Source of the DNA: Hymenobacter psychrotolerans DSM 18569
GTDB taxonomy: Bacteria > Bacteroidota > Bacteroidia > Cytophagales > Hymenobacteraceae
Length of the DNA: 64,000 nt
Direction of reading: 5' to 3'
Assembly (NCBI RefSeq): GCF_900142395.1
Contig: NZ_FRAS01000007.1
Coordinates: 1 to 64,000, forward strand
Of this stretch, positions 18,586 through 26,545 are shown in pieces. A model generated the notes under the pieces. It saw only the letters and a list, made by a program, of their open reading frames with translations. It was not told the DNA's origin and made no database searches. Each line of letters begins with the position of its first letter. Within the stretch, counting starts at the first letter, position 1. The translations under genes and the position numbers were made by a program.

Positions 18586-18628
18586 CACGGAACAGGAGTA
18601 GTTCAGTTTCAACTACTCCTGTTCCGTG
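18586..18628 (-). terminator. terminator between barrel protein gene and second peroxidase gene
   Basis: A perfect 18-bp stem (18586-18603 with 18611-18628) and 7-nt loop lie 17 bp after the stop of the barrel-protein gene in its direction. It may end that transcript before the downstream peroxidase gene, so the two peroxidase genes need not be in one operon. Confidence 0.7.
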
Positions 18629-18644
18629 CCGGACGCATTGTGGC

Positions 18645-19643
18645 TTACCGGATCAGGTATTTCGTTTGGTTGAAGCTGTAGCCGACGGCCACTACCATCC
18701 GGCCGGCACTGGCCGGGTGCGCGGTGGCGGCAGTGTACACCGGAAGCTGCACACTAGCGTTCAGTGACAGGTTTTTGTAGTACACATCCAGGCCAGGGCC
18801 GAGCAGGGCATTGTTCATGGCGTGCTCACCGGTGAGCTGCCCTTCGAACAGTTCTCCCTTGGTTTTTTCGTAGAAAAACTGCGCCGATGGGTACAGCTGC
18901 CAATCGGAACCCAGCGCCACCCGGTAGAAGAGGTTGGCGAAAGCCGTTGTGCCGGGAGCAAGTCCTTCATCGAAGCGGTTGGCCATACCGCGGCGGTAGC
19001 TGGAGTTGAGGCTGAGCCCGACTCCGCGGTAGCTGCCGATGTAGTTGGCATACACAAACCCATCGGTGGTGCCGGTGCCGGGCTGCGTGAGGGTGGGGTA
19101 GCGGCGGCCGGCAGCTGTGTGGCGCCGGAAATCACCGGTAGGCAGTTTCGCGCCGCCGCCCACAATCAGGCGGCTTTGTATGCCGGCGGTTTCGATGCTG
19201 CGGATGAGGTGGTAGCCGGCAAACACCGTCACGTCGCCGAGGCCGCTCAGGTTAAGCTGCTGCCCATTGATCTGGGACGTGTTCATGACGTACGGCACGA
19301 AGGCGTTCAACTCCAGGCGCTTGGCCAGAAAGTACTTGCCGCGCAGCTCAACCACGCGAAACGCCTCAAAATCGGTCGGGTCGCCTTGGTGCGAGTGGCT
19401 GTAGCCAGGATCAGCGCCATTAAGGGGCCGGGCCAGCACAGGCCTAGCGCCGGTCGGGAAAAGCTGCGGCGACTGGCCCAGGGCGCGGTAGCCGTTGAAG
19501 ATGCGGTAGCGGTGCATCAGCGAAAAGCTGCTTTGGTTGTCGTAGGGGGTGATACCCATGAAGCAGCCGCAGATGTCGCAGGCACTGGCAGCCTGGGCCA
19601 CCAGCAGGGCCGGTAGCAGAAGCGCTAATTTGGAGAAAGACAT
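18645..19643 (-). CDS. outer-membrane beta-barrel protein with N-terminal CxxCxC motif
   Basis: 332-residue protein with a signal peptide and, straight after it, C-D-I-C-G-C (Cys22, 25, 27), a possible metal-binding site at the mature N-terminus. The rest is rich in alternating hydrophobic and aromatic strands, ending in V-A-V-G-Y-S-F-N-Q-T-K-Y-L-I-R, typical of outer-membrane barrels. Such barrels accompany MbnP and diheme peroxidase genes in Bacteroidota, so a role in copper handling or transport is inferred. No enzymatic motif is visible. Confidence 0.7.
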   Translation of the reverse strand: MSFSKLALLLPALLVAQAASACDICGCFMGITPYDNQSSFSLMHRYRIFNGYRALGQSPQLFPTGARPVLARPLNGADPGYSHSHQGDPTDFEAFRVVELRGKYFLAKRLELNAFVPYVMNTSQINGQQLNLSGLGDVTVFAGYHLIRSIETAGIQSRLIVGGGAKLPTGDFRRHTAAGRRYPTLTQPGTGTTDGFVYANYIGSYRGVGLSLNSSYRRGMANRFDEGLAPGTTAFANLFYRVALGSDWQLYPSAQFFYEKTKGELFEGQLTGEHAMNNALLGPGLDVYYKNLSLNASVQLPVYTAATAHPASAGRMVVAVGYSFNQTKYLIR

Positions 19644-19712
19644 AGGAAGCAGCGCCCGGAAGCGCTGAATTAGAGGGTGTTGCCCAAGCTGCCAGGACAG
19701 CAGCCCAGGACG

Positions 19713-20771
19713 CTATTGTTCGGCTAGCTGCGGGTTGCGCAGAAACTCCTCATCGGTGAGAGTGGCCAGAAATGACAGCAGATCCTGGCGCTCTTCCGGC
19801 GTGAGCGGAATGCCCAAACGGCCGTTGGGCTGCCGGAACTGTGGGTCGAGAGTAGGCGAGGCCACCATGCCCTGGGTGTAATGGTCGAGCACTTCTCCCA
19901 GCGTCTGGAAACGACCGTCGTGCATGTAGGGAGCCGTTAGAGCCACATTGCGCAGGCTGGGCACCTTAAACCGGCCGACATCGATGCCGCGGCTGGTGAT
20001 ATGGGCCCGCCCGGAATCCAGCGGGAAGCGGCGGTCCAGCCCGTTATTGCGAAACGACTCATCAGTGAACAATTCCCCGGCATGGCAGCTGCCACATTTC
20101 TGGCGCAGCACCTGCAGCCCCCGCTGCTCTGCTGCATCCAGCGTGCCGCCCGCTTCGTGGCGGGCATACTTGTCGTAGCGCGAGTTGGCGGAGGTGAGGG
20201 CGGCAGTGAATTGCGCCAGGGCCCGCAGAAACTGATAGGAGTCAATGGGGCCGGAGCCGCCAAACACCGCCGCAAAACGCCGCTGGTATTCCCGGTCAGC
20301 GTTCAGCTTGCGCACCACGTTGTCAATCGTTTCGTCCATCTCCACCGGATTGGTGATAGGAGCGAGGGGCATGGTTTCGATGTGGCTCGCGCCGCCATCC
20401 CAGAAGAAGGTAGGCTTCCAGCGCAGGTTCTGCAGAGCCGGCGCGTTGCGGGTTCCCAGGCGGTTCTCCACGCCGTGGCTTAGCTGGTGGCTGGCGTGCG
20501 CAAACGCCACAAACTGCTGGTGGCAGCTGCCGCACGAGACGTCGCCGGTGCGCGAAAGGCGCGGATCGTAGAAAAGCGTGCGCCCCAGCTCGAATGCAGC
20601 GCGCGTAGGCGGATTCTTCTCTACTCCGTATACCGGCGGCGGAAAATTGGCCGGCACCGATATGCCGGGCACTTCTTCCAGTGGGCGTACGTCGGCATCC
20701 GGCCGGCAACCTCCAGCGGCAAGCAGGGCCAGCAGCAGCCAGCCGTGCAAAAAAGGGAACAGCCCTTTCAT
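19713..20771 (-). CDS. MbnH-like diheme cytochrome c peroxidase, lipoprotein
   Basis: 352-residue MauG-superfamily protein with a lipoprotein signal (A-A-G-G-C, Cys22) and two heme c sites, CGSCH at 80-84 and CGSCH at 226-230. It lies 21 bp downstream of the MbnP-family gene in the same direction. In methanotrophs the diheme enzyme MbnH oxidises a tryptophan of its partner MbnP to kynurenine, which creates a copper site. The adjacency supports the same enzyme-substrate relation here. The alternative is a simple H2O2-reducing peroxidase. Confidence 0.85.
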   Translation of the reverse strand: MKGLFPFLHGWLLLALLAAGGCRPDADVRPLEEVPGISVPANFPPPVYGVEKNPPTRAAFELGRTLFYDPRLSRTGDVSCGSCHQQFVAFAHASHQLSHGVENRLGTRNAPALQNLRWKPTFFWDGGASHIETMPLAPITNPVEMDETIDNVVRKLNADREYQRRFAAVFGGSGPIDSYQFLRALAQFTAALTSANSRYDKYARHEAGGTLDAAEQRGLQVLRQKCGSCHAGELFTDESFRNNGLDRRFPLDSGRAHITSRGIDVGRFKVPSLRNVALTAPYMHDGRFQTLGEVLDHYTQGMVASPTLDPQFRQPNGRLGIPLTPEERQDLLSFLATLTDEEFLRNPQLAEQ

Positions 20772-20792
20772 CAGAGCCAGAGCATCCGCCGG

Positions 20793-21554
20793 CTAGTTGC
20801 CGTGAATGTGGTCTATGGTGAACATGCCAGCCGCCTGGTTATCAGCGATGCGAACTGCATTCGGACCACCCATCACGTTGTTGAGCTCGGAAAAGCGGAT
20901 GGTGGATTTGCCGGTGAACATCTTTAGAATGTCGGCCTTCAGATGGACCTGCGGTGTGCGCCCTTCCCGCACCTGAATAGCCTTGTTGGCTATCGGCAGC
21001 GTCACCGTGCGAATAGTGTTGTTAGGCGACTTGAACCCGCCGATGTGAAACACAAGTGGGGGAGAGGTGCTGCGGTCCGGATTGTAGCGGCCTTCCAGCT
21101 TCGTGAAAATATAGCCGGTATTCCAGGTCCAGAACATATCCGATGGAGCCAACGCGCCGGTCTGGACGCCGCTTACGTTTCGGACACTATCTACGCCAAT
21201 CGTGAAAGTGAGGCCGGTGTAGTCGCCGGCAGGTACACTGCTGATGGTGAAGGTTTTGGTGACCGGCAGGGCTTCGTCGAGCAGGTAGTAGCTTTCCGGC
21301 TGCGCATAAGAAGTGCCATCGGCCTTCTTGAACGTGATGTTTGAAATGTAGTAGCGCAGCGTAGAAACCGTGAATGTGTCGCCGGCGGCATTTTTGTAGC
21401 GCGTACTACCTAGTTGCAGCGGGGCGGTGCCCACCACATTTTCAAACTCCATAGTAACGTTGCCCTGCTCCGAATCTTCGTCTTTTTCGCAGGAAGAGAG
21501 GGAAACAGAGGCAAGCAGGGCCAGCAGGAAGGCGGCATAGTGTAGAACTTTCAT
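20793..21554 (-). CDS. MbnP-family copper-binding lipoprotein
   Basis: 253-residue lipoprotein (lipobox S-S-C, Cys22). The MbnP domain shows the order RYYISNITF (about 67-75), YYLLDE, the tryptophan-rich DMFWTWNTGYIF (W142, W144), a PLVFHIGGFKSPNNTIRTVTL block and a C-terminal FTIDHIHGN. In the characterised MbnP a Trp-to-kynurenine conversion made by MbnH is needed for Cu(I) binding; W142 and W144 are the candidate sites here. It probably sits on the periplasmic face of the outer membrane. Followed by the MbnH-like gene. Confidence 0.85.
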   Translation of the reverse strand: MKVLHYAAFLLALLASVSLSSCEKDEDSEQGNVTMEFENVVGTAPLQLGSTRYKNAAGDTFTVSTLRYYISNITFKKADGTSYAQPESYYLLDEALPVTKTFTISSVPAGDYTGLTFTIGVDSVRNVSGVQTGALAPSDMFWTWNTGYIFTKLEGRYNPDRSTSPPLVFHIGGFKSPNNTIRTVTLPIANKAIQVREGRTPQVHLKADILKMFTGKSTIRFSELNNVMGGPNAVRIADNQAAGMFTIDHIHGN

Positions 21555-21667
21555 CTTTCGGGAGCTTAAGCAGGAAGTACAAACGATGGTGCTGGGTGCC
21601 GCGCTTTGCGCGCACCTGGTAGCACTTGGTTGAAACCGAGCCTGCAGCAGGCCCGGCTAATCGAATG

Positions 21668-22048
21668 TCAGACCCGCCGCGACGGAGGATGAAAGATGCC
21701 CAGAGGCGGCGCAAAAGCGTAAAACACCGAAGCCGCCGGTGCAAAATGCAGCGGCAAAGCCCGAGCGTATAGTGGCGCGGTTACCGTGAAGCGGCAGGGC
21801 ACTACCACATCGTATTTCACCTTAGCAAAGCCGGCGGCCGGTGCTTTGCTTTCTGAGTCGGTGGCTTTACGCAGTTGCTTAGCCAGATGGCACTTGCCGT
21901 TGCAGCGCAGCTCAGGCTTCGCCTTGTTAACGCAAAAGAGCCGTGTTATGCTCTCCTTGTGCATCTGGTAGTCAAGCACCAGCACCTCCCGACTGAATGT
22001 CTGAAGGAGCACCAGAGCAGCCAGAAACAGGGCCAGAAAGCGCGACAA
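21668..22048 (-). CDS. small CNGKC-motif protein heading the copper cluster
   Basis: 126-residue protein with an N-terminal hydrophobic segment. It has a conserved-looking core: Cys39, then C-N-G-K-C (Cys49, Cys53) followed by H-L-A-K-Q-L. Similar small proteins precede MbnP and TonB genes in other Bacteroidota; function unknown, metal binding plausible. I chose the TTG at 22048. The longer frame from a TTG at 22078 would begin inside the -7 promoter element and so cannot be translated from that promoter. Confidence 0.65.
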   Translation of the reverse strand: MSRFLALFLAALVLLQTFSREVLVLDYQMHKESITRLFCVNKAKPELRCNGKCHLAKQLRKATDSESKAPAAGFAKVKYDVVVPCRFTVTAPLYARALPLHFAPAASVFYAFAPPLGIFHPPSRRV

Positions 22049-22075
22049 AGTGGTGGAAAGGCTAGTGAGACCGGG

Positions 22076-22083
22076 CAAATATA
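22076..22083 (-). promoter_or_regulatory. -7 element upstream of the copper cluster
   Basis: The minus strand reads TATATTTG (22083-22076), a full match to TAnnTTTG. The nearest TTG upstream gives a spacer of only 14 bp, so the -33 part is weak. It fixes the translation start of the following gene to a codon downstream of about 22070. Confidence 0.5.
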
Positions 22084-22124
22084 AGGCGCCCGCTCAGCAA
22101 TCCGGAGAATCTGGCGTTTTTCGC

Positions 22125-22652
22125 TTAGAACGCCACTAGTTGTGCGGCCTGTTCGCGGAGCAGCTGCTGATAAAATGCGTGCGTCAGGTCGCCCTCGGCC
22201 GTCAGGTGCTGGTCGATGAAGGGCAGGCGCACACGGGCGGGCAGCACAGCCGTTCCCAGGTACATCAGCACATCGGTGAGGTGGCTAAGAGCGAGCAGCC
22301 CGCCCTGCGCGCCCGTGCCCAGGCCAACCAATGCCGCCTTTTTGCCGCGGATGCCACCCGGGTAGGGCAGGCCGTCAATAAACGTTTTGAGCACTCCCGG
22401 ATACGAGCAATTGTATTCCGGCACCACTAACACTAGTTTGTCAGCTTCGGCAGCCAGATCGGCCAGCCGGTTGAAGCCGTCGTGGCGGCCGGTGTTGTCG
22501 TACAGGGCCGATACGCTCACATCGGCGGGCAACTCGGCCAGATCCAGAATCTGATGCGTCGCCTGCAACTCGTGCAGAATGCCCGCATAGAGGTTGGCAA
22601 TGCGCCGGGCGCGGGAGTCAGGCCGATTGGTGCCGGCAATAATGGTTATCAT
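22125..22652 (-). CDS. NADPH-dependent FMN reductase family protein
   Basis: 175-residue flavodoxin-like oxidoreductase. The N-terminal FMN phosphate loop is IIAGTNRPDSRARRIA, followed by VVPEYNCSYPGVLKTFIDG (about 78-96) and a GLGTGAQGG loop. Members reduce FMN, quinones, azo dyes or chromate with NAD(P)H in the cytoplasm; the substrate cannot be told from sequence. It appears to be a single-gene unit upstream of the SdhB terminator. Confidence 0.85.
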   Translation of the reverse strand: MITIIAGTNRPDSRARRIANLYAGILHELQATHQILDLAELPADVSVSALYDNTGRHDGFNRLADLAAEADKLVLVVPEYNCSYPGVLKTFIDGLPYPGGIRGKKAALVGLGTGAQGGLLALSHLTDVLMYLGTAVLPARVRLPFIDQHLTAEGDLTHAFYQQLLREQAAQLVAF

Positions 22653-22719
22653 CAGTCAGGTAGCAAGTTAACGGTAGGAGGGCCGTATGGCAGCTTAAGC
22701 AGCTTAGATATAGGCATCA

Positions 22720-22751
22720 AAAAAGCGAAACGGCAGGCCGTTTCGCTTTTT
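22720..22751 (-). terminator. terminator of the sdh operon
   Basis: A 15-bp perfect stem (22720-22734 with 22737-22751), 2-nt loop, with A-tract and T-tract at its feet, lies 28 bp after the sdhB stop. The symmetrical A/T ends allow termination from both sides. Confidence 0.85.
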
Positions 22752-22778
22752 GTACCTTGTATGCTATAACCGCAATAC

Positions 22779-23564
22779 CTACACGAGGTTATTGGAAGTG
22801 GCTTTAGCCGCCAGGAATTCGCGGTTCAGGATGGCAATATTTTCGAGGGAAATACCCACCGGGCACTCTGCCGCGCAAGAACCAATGTTAGTGCAGGCGC
22901 CGAACCCTTCTTTGTCCATCTGAGCTACCATGTTTTCTACGCGCGTTTTGCGCTCCACATGGCCCTGGGGCAACAGCGCCAACTGGCTTACTTTCGCCGA
23001 AACGAAGAGCATGGCAGAGGCGTTTTTGCACGATGCCACGCAGGCGCCGCAGCCAATGCAGGTAGCAGCCTCAAATGCGCGGTCAGCAATTTCCTTCGGA
23101 ATCGGAATTTCGTTGCCGTCGGGAGTGCCGCCGGTGTTCACGCTCACATAGCCGCCCGCCTGAATAATCCGGTCGAAGGCCGAGCGGTCCACGCTCAGGT
23201 CACGGTTTACGGGGAAGGCGTTGGCGCGCCAGGGCTCGATGACGATGGTGTCGCCGTCGGAGAACTTGCGCATGTGCAGCTGGCAGGTAGTCGTGCCGGT
23301 TTCAGGACCGTGAGCCCGGCCGTTGATGAACAGGTTGCACGAGCCGCAGATACCTTCGCGGCAGTCGTGGTCGAAGGCTACCGGCTCGTCGCCTTTGCGC
23401 AGCAGGTCTTCGTTGAGAACGTCCAGCATTTCCAGAAACGACATTTCGGGCGAAATGTCCTTAACCTGGTAATCCACGATTTTGCCTTCCGTGTTGCGGT
23501 TTTTCTGCCGCCACACTTTCAGCGTGAGATTCATTGGTTTGGCGTTGGGGTTGCTTCCAGCCAT
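22779..23564 (-). CDS. sdhB: succinate dehydrogenase/fumarate reductase iron-sulfur subunit
   Basis: Passes electrons from the flavoprotein to quinone. All three cluster sites are visible: the [2Fe-2S] ligands in CREGICGSC plus a later C (about 65-95), the [4Fe-4S] motif [11 protein letters not shown] (about 156), and the [3Fe-4S] motif [14 protein letters not shown] (about 217). The 261-residue form is typical of Bacteroidota three-subunit SdhCAB/FrdCAB. The start could also be the ATG at 23534 (M-N-L-T-L-K-V-W), ten codons in. Confidence 0.95.
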   Translation of the reverse strand: MAGSNPNAKPMNLTLKVWRQKNRNTEGKIVDYQVKDISPEMSFLEMLDVLNEDLLRKGDEPVAFDHDCREGICGSCNLFINGRAHGPETGTTTCQLHMRKFSDGDTIVIEPWRANAFPVNRDLSVDRSAFDRIIQAGGYVSVNTGGTPDGNEIPIPKEIADRAFEAATCIGCGACVASCKNASAMLFVSAKVSQLALLPQGHVERKTRVENMVAQMDKEGFGACTNIGSCAAECPVGISLENIAILNREFLAAKATSNNLV

Positions 23565-23626
23565 GGTTTTATAAAGTTCAAGCTCTCAGCCACAAGCCGC
23601 AAGCTTTCGTGTTAGATGAGGTGAAA

Positions 23627-23654
23627 GCCGGCCGTTGGGTGCCCAACGGCCGGC
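23627..23654 (-). repeat. hairpin between sdhA and sdhB
   Basis: A perfect 13-bp GC-rich stem (23627-23639 with 23642-23654) lies 10 bp after the sdhA stop. It has no U-tract on either strand. It probably stabilises or partially attenuates the operon mRNA between sdhA and sdhB rather than ending it. Confidence 0.6.
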
Positions 23655-23664
23655 TGCTGGCCGC

Positions 23665-25599
23665 TTACTTGTAGCTCCGCTGCGTGAGCTTCACGTTTTC
23701 AAATGTCAGCTCTTCCTTGTTCAGGATTTCGGGCTGATTATCGGCTACGTACTGCCAGGCAGCCACGTAGGCGAAGTTGTCGTCGTCGCGGAGGGCTTCG
23801 CCTTCGGGCGTCTGGTATTCCTCACGGAAGTGGCCACCGCAGCTTTCGTTGCGGTGCAGCGCATCGTCTACCATCAGCTCGCCGAGTTCGAGGAAGTCCG
23901 CCACGCGGCCGGCTTTCTCCAGCGTCTGGTTGAGCTCCGCGTCGGTACCGGACAGCTTCAGGTCGCTCCAGAAACCCTGACGCAGCTTCTGAATTTCGCC
24001 TTTAGCGTACCGTAGGCCTTCGGCCGTACGGGCCATGCCACAGTACTCCCACATAATGTGGCCGAGCTGCTTATGGAAGTCGTCGGGCGTGCGCGTGCCG
24101 TTGATGCTCATCATCTTATTGATGCGGCCGCGTACTTCCGCTTCCGCCTCTTTGAAGGCCGGATGATTGATATCAACCGGCTTGGGAGGCGTTTGGGCCA
24201 GGTAATCCCCGATGGTATAGGGAATTACGAAGTAGCCATCGGCCAGACCCTGCATCAGGGCCGAAGCGCCAAGACGGTTGGCACCGTGGTCGGAGAAGTT
24301 GCACTCGCCGGTGGCGTAGAGGCCGGGCACAGTGGTTTGCAGGTTGTAATCTACCCACAGGCCGCCCATGGTATAGTGAACGGCCGGGTAAATGCGCATG
24401 GGCTGCTTGTACGGGTCCTCGTCGGTGATTTTCTCGTACATGGCAAACAGGTTGCCATATTTCTGGCTAACTGCTTCGGCACCAATTCGCTGAATGATTT
24501 CGCTGAAATCAAGGTACACGGCCAGGCCTGACTGGCCTACGCCACGGCCTTCGTCGCACATCATTTTAGCGTTGCGCGAAGCCACGTCGCGCGGCACCAG
24601 GTTGCCGAAGGCCGGATACTTGCGCTCTAGGAAGTAGTCGCGCTCATCTTCGGGCACCTGATTCACGTGAATCTCGCCTTTCTGGAGCTTCTGCGCCATT
24701 TCCACCGTCTTGGGCACCCACACGCGGCCGTCGTTACGCAACGATTCCGACATCAGCGTCAGCTTCGACTGGTAGTCGCCGGATACGGGAATGCAGGTCG
24801 GGTGAATCTGGGTGAAGCAGGGGTTGGCGAAGTAGGCACCCTTCTTGTGCGCCCGCCACGCGGCCGTGGCGTTGGAGTACATGGCGTTGGTGCTCAGGTA
24901 GAACACGTTGCCATAGCCACCGGTAGCCAGCACTACGGCGTGCGCCGCGTGCTGTTCAATTTCGCCCGTAATCAGGTTGCGGGTGATGATGCCGCGGGCT
25001 TGCCCGTCAATCACCACCAAGTCGAGCATTTCCGAGCGGGTATACATCTTCACCTTGCCGTAGGCAATCTGGCGCGACAGGGCCGAGTAGGCACCCAGCA
25101 GCAGCTGCTGTCCGGTCTGGCCACGGGCGTAGAACGTGCGGCTTACCTGCGCACCTCCGAATGAGCGGTTGGCCAGCAGCCCGCCGTATTCGCGGGCGAA
25201 AGGCACGCCCTGGGCCACGCACTGGTCGATGATGTTGACTGATACCTGAGCCAGGCGGTACACGTTGGCTTCGCGGGCACGGTAGTCACCGCCCTTAACG
25301 GTGTCGTAGAACAGACGGAAAATAGAGTCGCCGTCGTTCTGGTAGTTTTTGGCGGCGTTGATGCCACCCTGCGCAGCAATAGAGTGGGCGCGGCGCGGGG
25401 AATCGTGGAAGGTAAAGGCTTTCACGTTGTAGCCCAGTTCGGCCAGCGAGGCTGCGGCAGCGCCGCCAGCCAGGCCGGTGCCTACCACAATCACGTCGTA
25501 CTTACGCTTGTTGGCAGGGTTAACGAGCTTAACGTTGAACTTATGCTTTTCCCACTTCTCGGCCAGCGGCCCTTCGGGAATTTTAGACTCCGGAAACAT
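23665..25599 (-). CDS. sdhA: succinate dehydrogenase/fumarate reductase flavoprotein subunit
   Basis: FAD-containing catalytic subunit oxidising succinate to fumarate. The 644-residue protein has the FAD-binding [19 protein letters not shown] (about 35-53), [15 protein letters not shown] with the FAD-linked His region, the [15 protein letters not shown] stretch and the active-site region [10 protein letters not shown]. The length and insertions match the Bacteroidota/epsilon-type enzyme rather than E. coli SdhA. Middle gene of the operon. Confidence 0.96.
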   Translation of the reverse strand: MFPESKIPEGPLAEKWEKHKFNVKLVNPANKRKYDVIVVGTGLAGGAAAASLAELGYNVKAFTFHDSPRRAHSIAAQGGINAAKNYQNDGDSIFRLFYDTVKGGDYRAREANVYRLAQVSVNIIDQCVAQGVPFAREYGGLLANRSFGGAQVSRTFYARGQTGQQLLLGAYSALSRQIAYGKVKMYTRSEMLDLVVIDGQARGIITRNLITGEIEQHAAHAVVLATGGYGNVFYLSTNAMYSNATAAWRAHKKGAYFANPCFTQIHPTCIPVSGDYQSKLTLMSESLRNDGRVWVPKTVEMAQKLQKGEIHVNQVPEDERDYFLERKYPAFGNLVPRDVASRNAKMMCDEGRGVGQSGLAVYLDFSEIIQRIGAEAVSQKYGNLFAMYEKITDEDPYKQPMRIYPAVHYTMGGLWVDYNLQTTVPGLYATGECNFSDHGANRLGASALMQGLADGYFVIPYTIGDYLAQTPPKPVDINHPAFKEAEAEVRGRINKMMSINGTRTPDDFHKQLGHIMWEYCGMARTAEGLRYAKGEIQKLRQGFWSDLKLSGTDAELNQTLEKAGRVADFLELGELMVDDALHRNESCGGHFREEYQTPEGEALRDDDNFAYVAAWQYVADNQPEILNKEELTFENVKLTQRSYK

Positions 25600-25618
25600 T
25601 GGCGGTAGAGGTTAGGGG

Positions 25619-26290
25619 TTATTTGAAAAAGTAGAAGTAGATGGGCATAGCGGCGAAGCCAGCGCACACCACAATAGAAAACACCACACCTACCAGTTTG
25701 ATAACCGGAGTATACTTGCGGTGGTTGAGGCCCAGCGTCTGGAAGGCGCTCTGGAAGCCGTGCAGCAAGTGGTAGAGCAGCGCAAACTGCGCCAGCACGT
25801 ACAGCACCACGTAGAAAATGTTGTGGAACGCATCTACAACCAGCGCGTAGGCGTTTTCGTTGCCCTGCGCATCCACCAGCGGGGTGCCGAAGCGGAGCGT
25901 GCCGAAGAAGTTGTAGAGGTGCACCACCAGGAAAAACAGGACAATGCTGCCCAGCACGGCCATATTGCGGGAATGCCAGGGGCTATTCTGCTCGATATGG
26001 TCGGAAACGTATTTGCTGCCGCGGGCGGCTTTGTTTTTGGTGGCTAGCAGCAGCCCCTCGTAGATGTGAAACCCGAAGCCCAGTACCAGCCCGATTTCCA
26101 TAATCCGGATGATGGTATTGTGGCTCATGAACTCGGAGTAGGCATTAAACGCCAGACCACCGTCGTTCTTGAATAACTGGAGGTTGCCGACTAAGTGGAC
26201 TACCAGAAAAGAGCACAAAAAGAGGCCTGTAACGGCCATAACTATTTTGCGGCCAATGCTGCTGGAAAACGTGTTACTAATCCAACTCAT
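25619..26290 (-). CDS. sdhC: succinate dehydrogenase cytochrome b subunit
   Basis: Membrane anchor carrying heme b and the quinone site. The 223-residue protein has five predicted membrane segments and conserved histidines in LVVHLVGNL (about 30), GFGFHIYEG, LVVHLYNF and LYHLLHGFQSAF, as expected for the single-subunit diheme type B anchor. First gene of the operon; sdhA follows after 19 bp. Confidence 0.94.
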   Translation of the reverse strand: MSWISNTFSSSIGRKIVMAVTGLFLCSFLVVHLVGNLQLFKNDGGLAFNAYSEFMSHNTIIRIMEIGLVLGFGFHIYEGLLLATKNKAARGSKYVSDHIEQNSPWHSRNMAVLGSIVLFFLVVHLYNFFGTLRFGTPLVDAQGNENAYALVVDAFHNIFYVVLYVLAQFALLYHLLHGFQSAFQTLGLNHRKYTPVIKLVGVVFSIVVCAGFAAMPIYFYFFK

Positions 26291-26330
26291 AGGAGCGAAT
26301 GAAAGGTTTTGGTGGGTTCGGTGAATCGGC

Positions 26331-26361
26331 CAAAGGTAAGGGCGGCCCTGCTAGGAAACAA
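26331..26361 (-). promoter_or_regulatory. sdhCAB promoter
   Basis: On the minus strand TTG at 26361-26359, a 20-bp spacer and TACCTTTG at 26338-26331 match the Bacteroidota consensus. The leader to the sdhC ATG is about 40 bp. The rest of the 255-bp gap to 26545 holds nothing else I can name. Confidence 0.7.
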
Positions 26362-26545
26362 TCCAAATAAACTATAGTACCGGAGCGTTGTCTTGCATGA
26401 ATCAATCCGCTGCCAATCCCGTTACATAAACCGGCAGCTACGTCTGGGGTAGTAACCGGAGGGGTATGGTTTTTGTTGGCTTGCTTCACGTAATTGTCTG
26501 CCTGTCGGGCTGGGGTTTTTAGTTGTCCTCTTACACACGTTTTCT

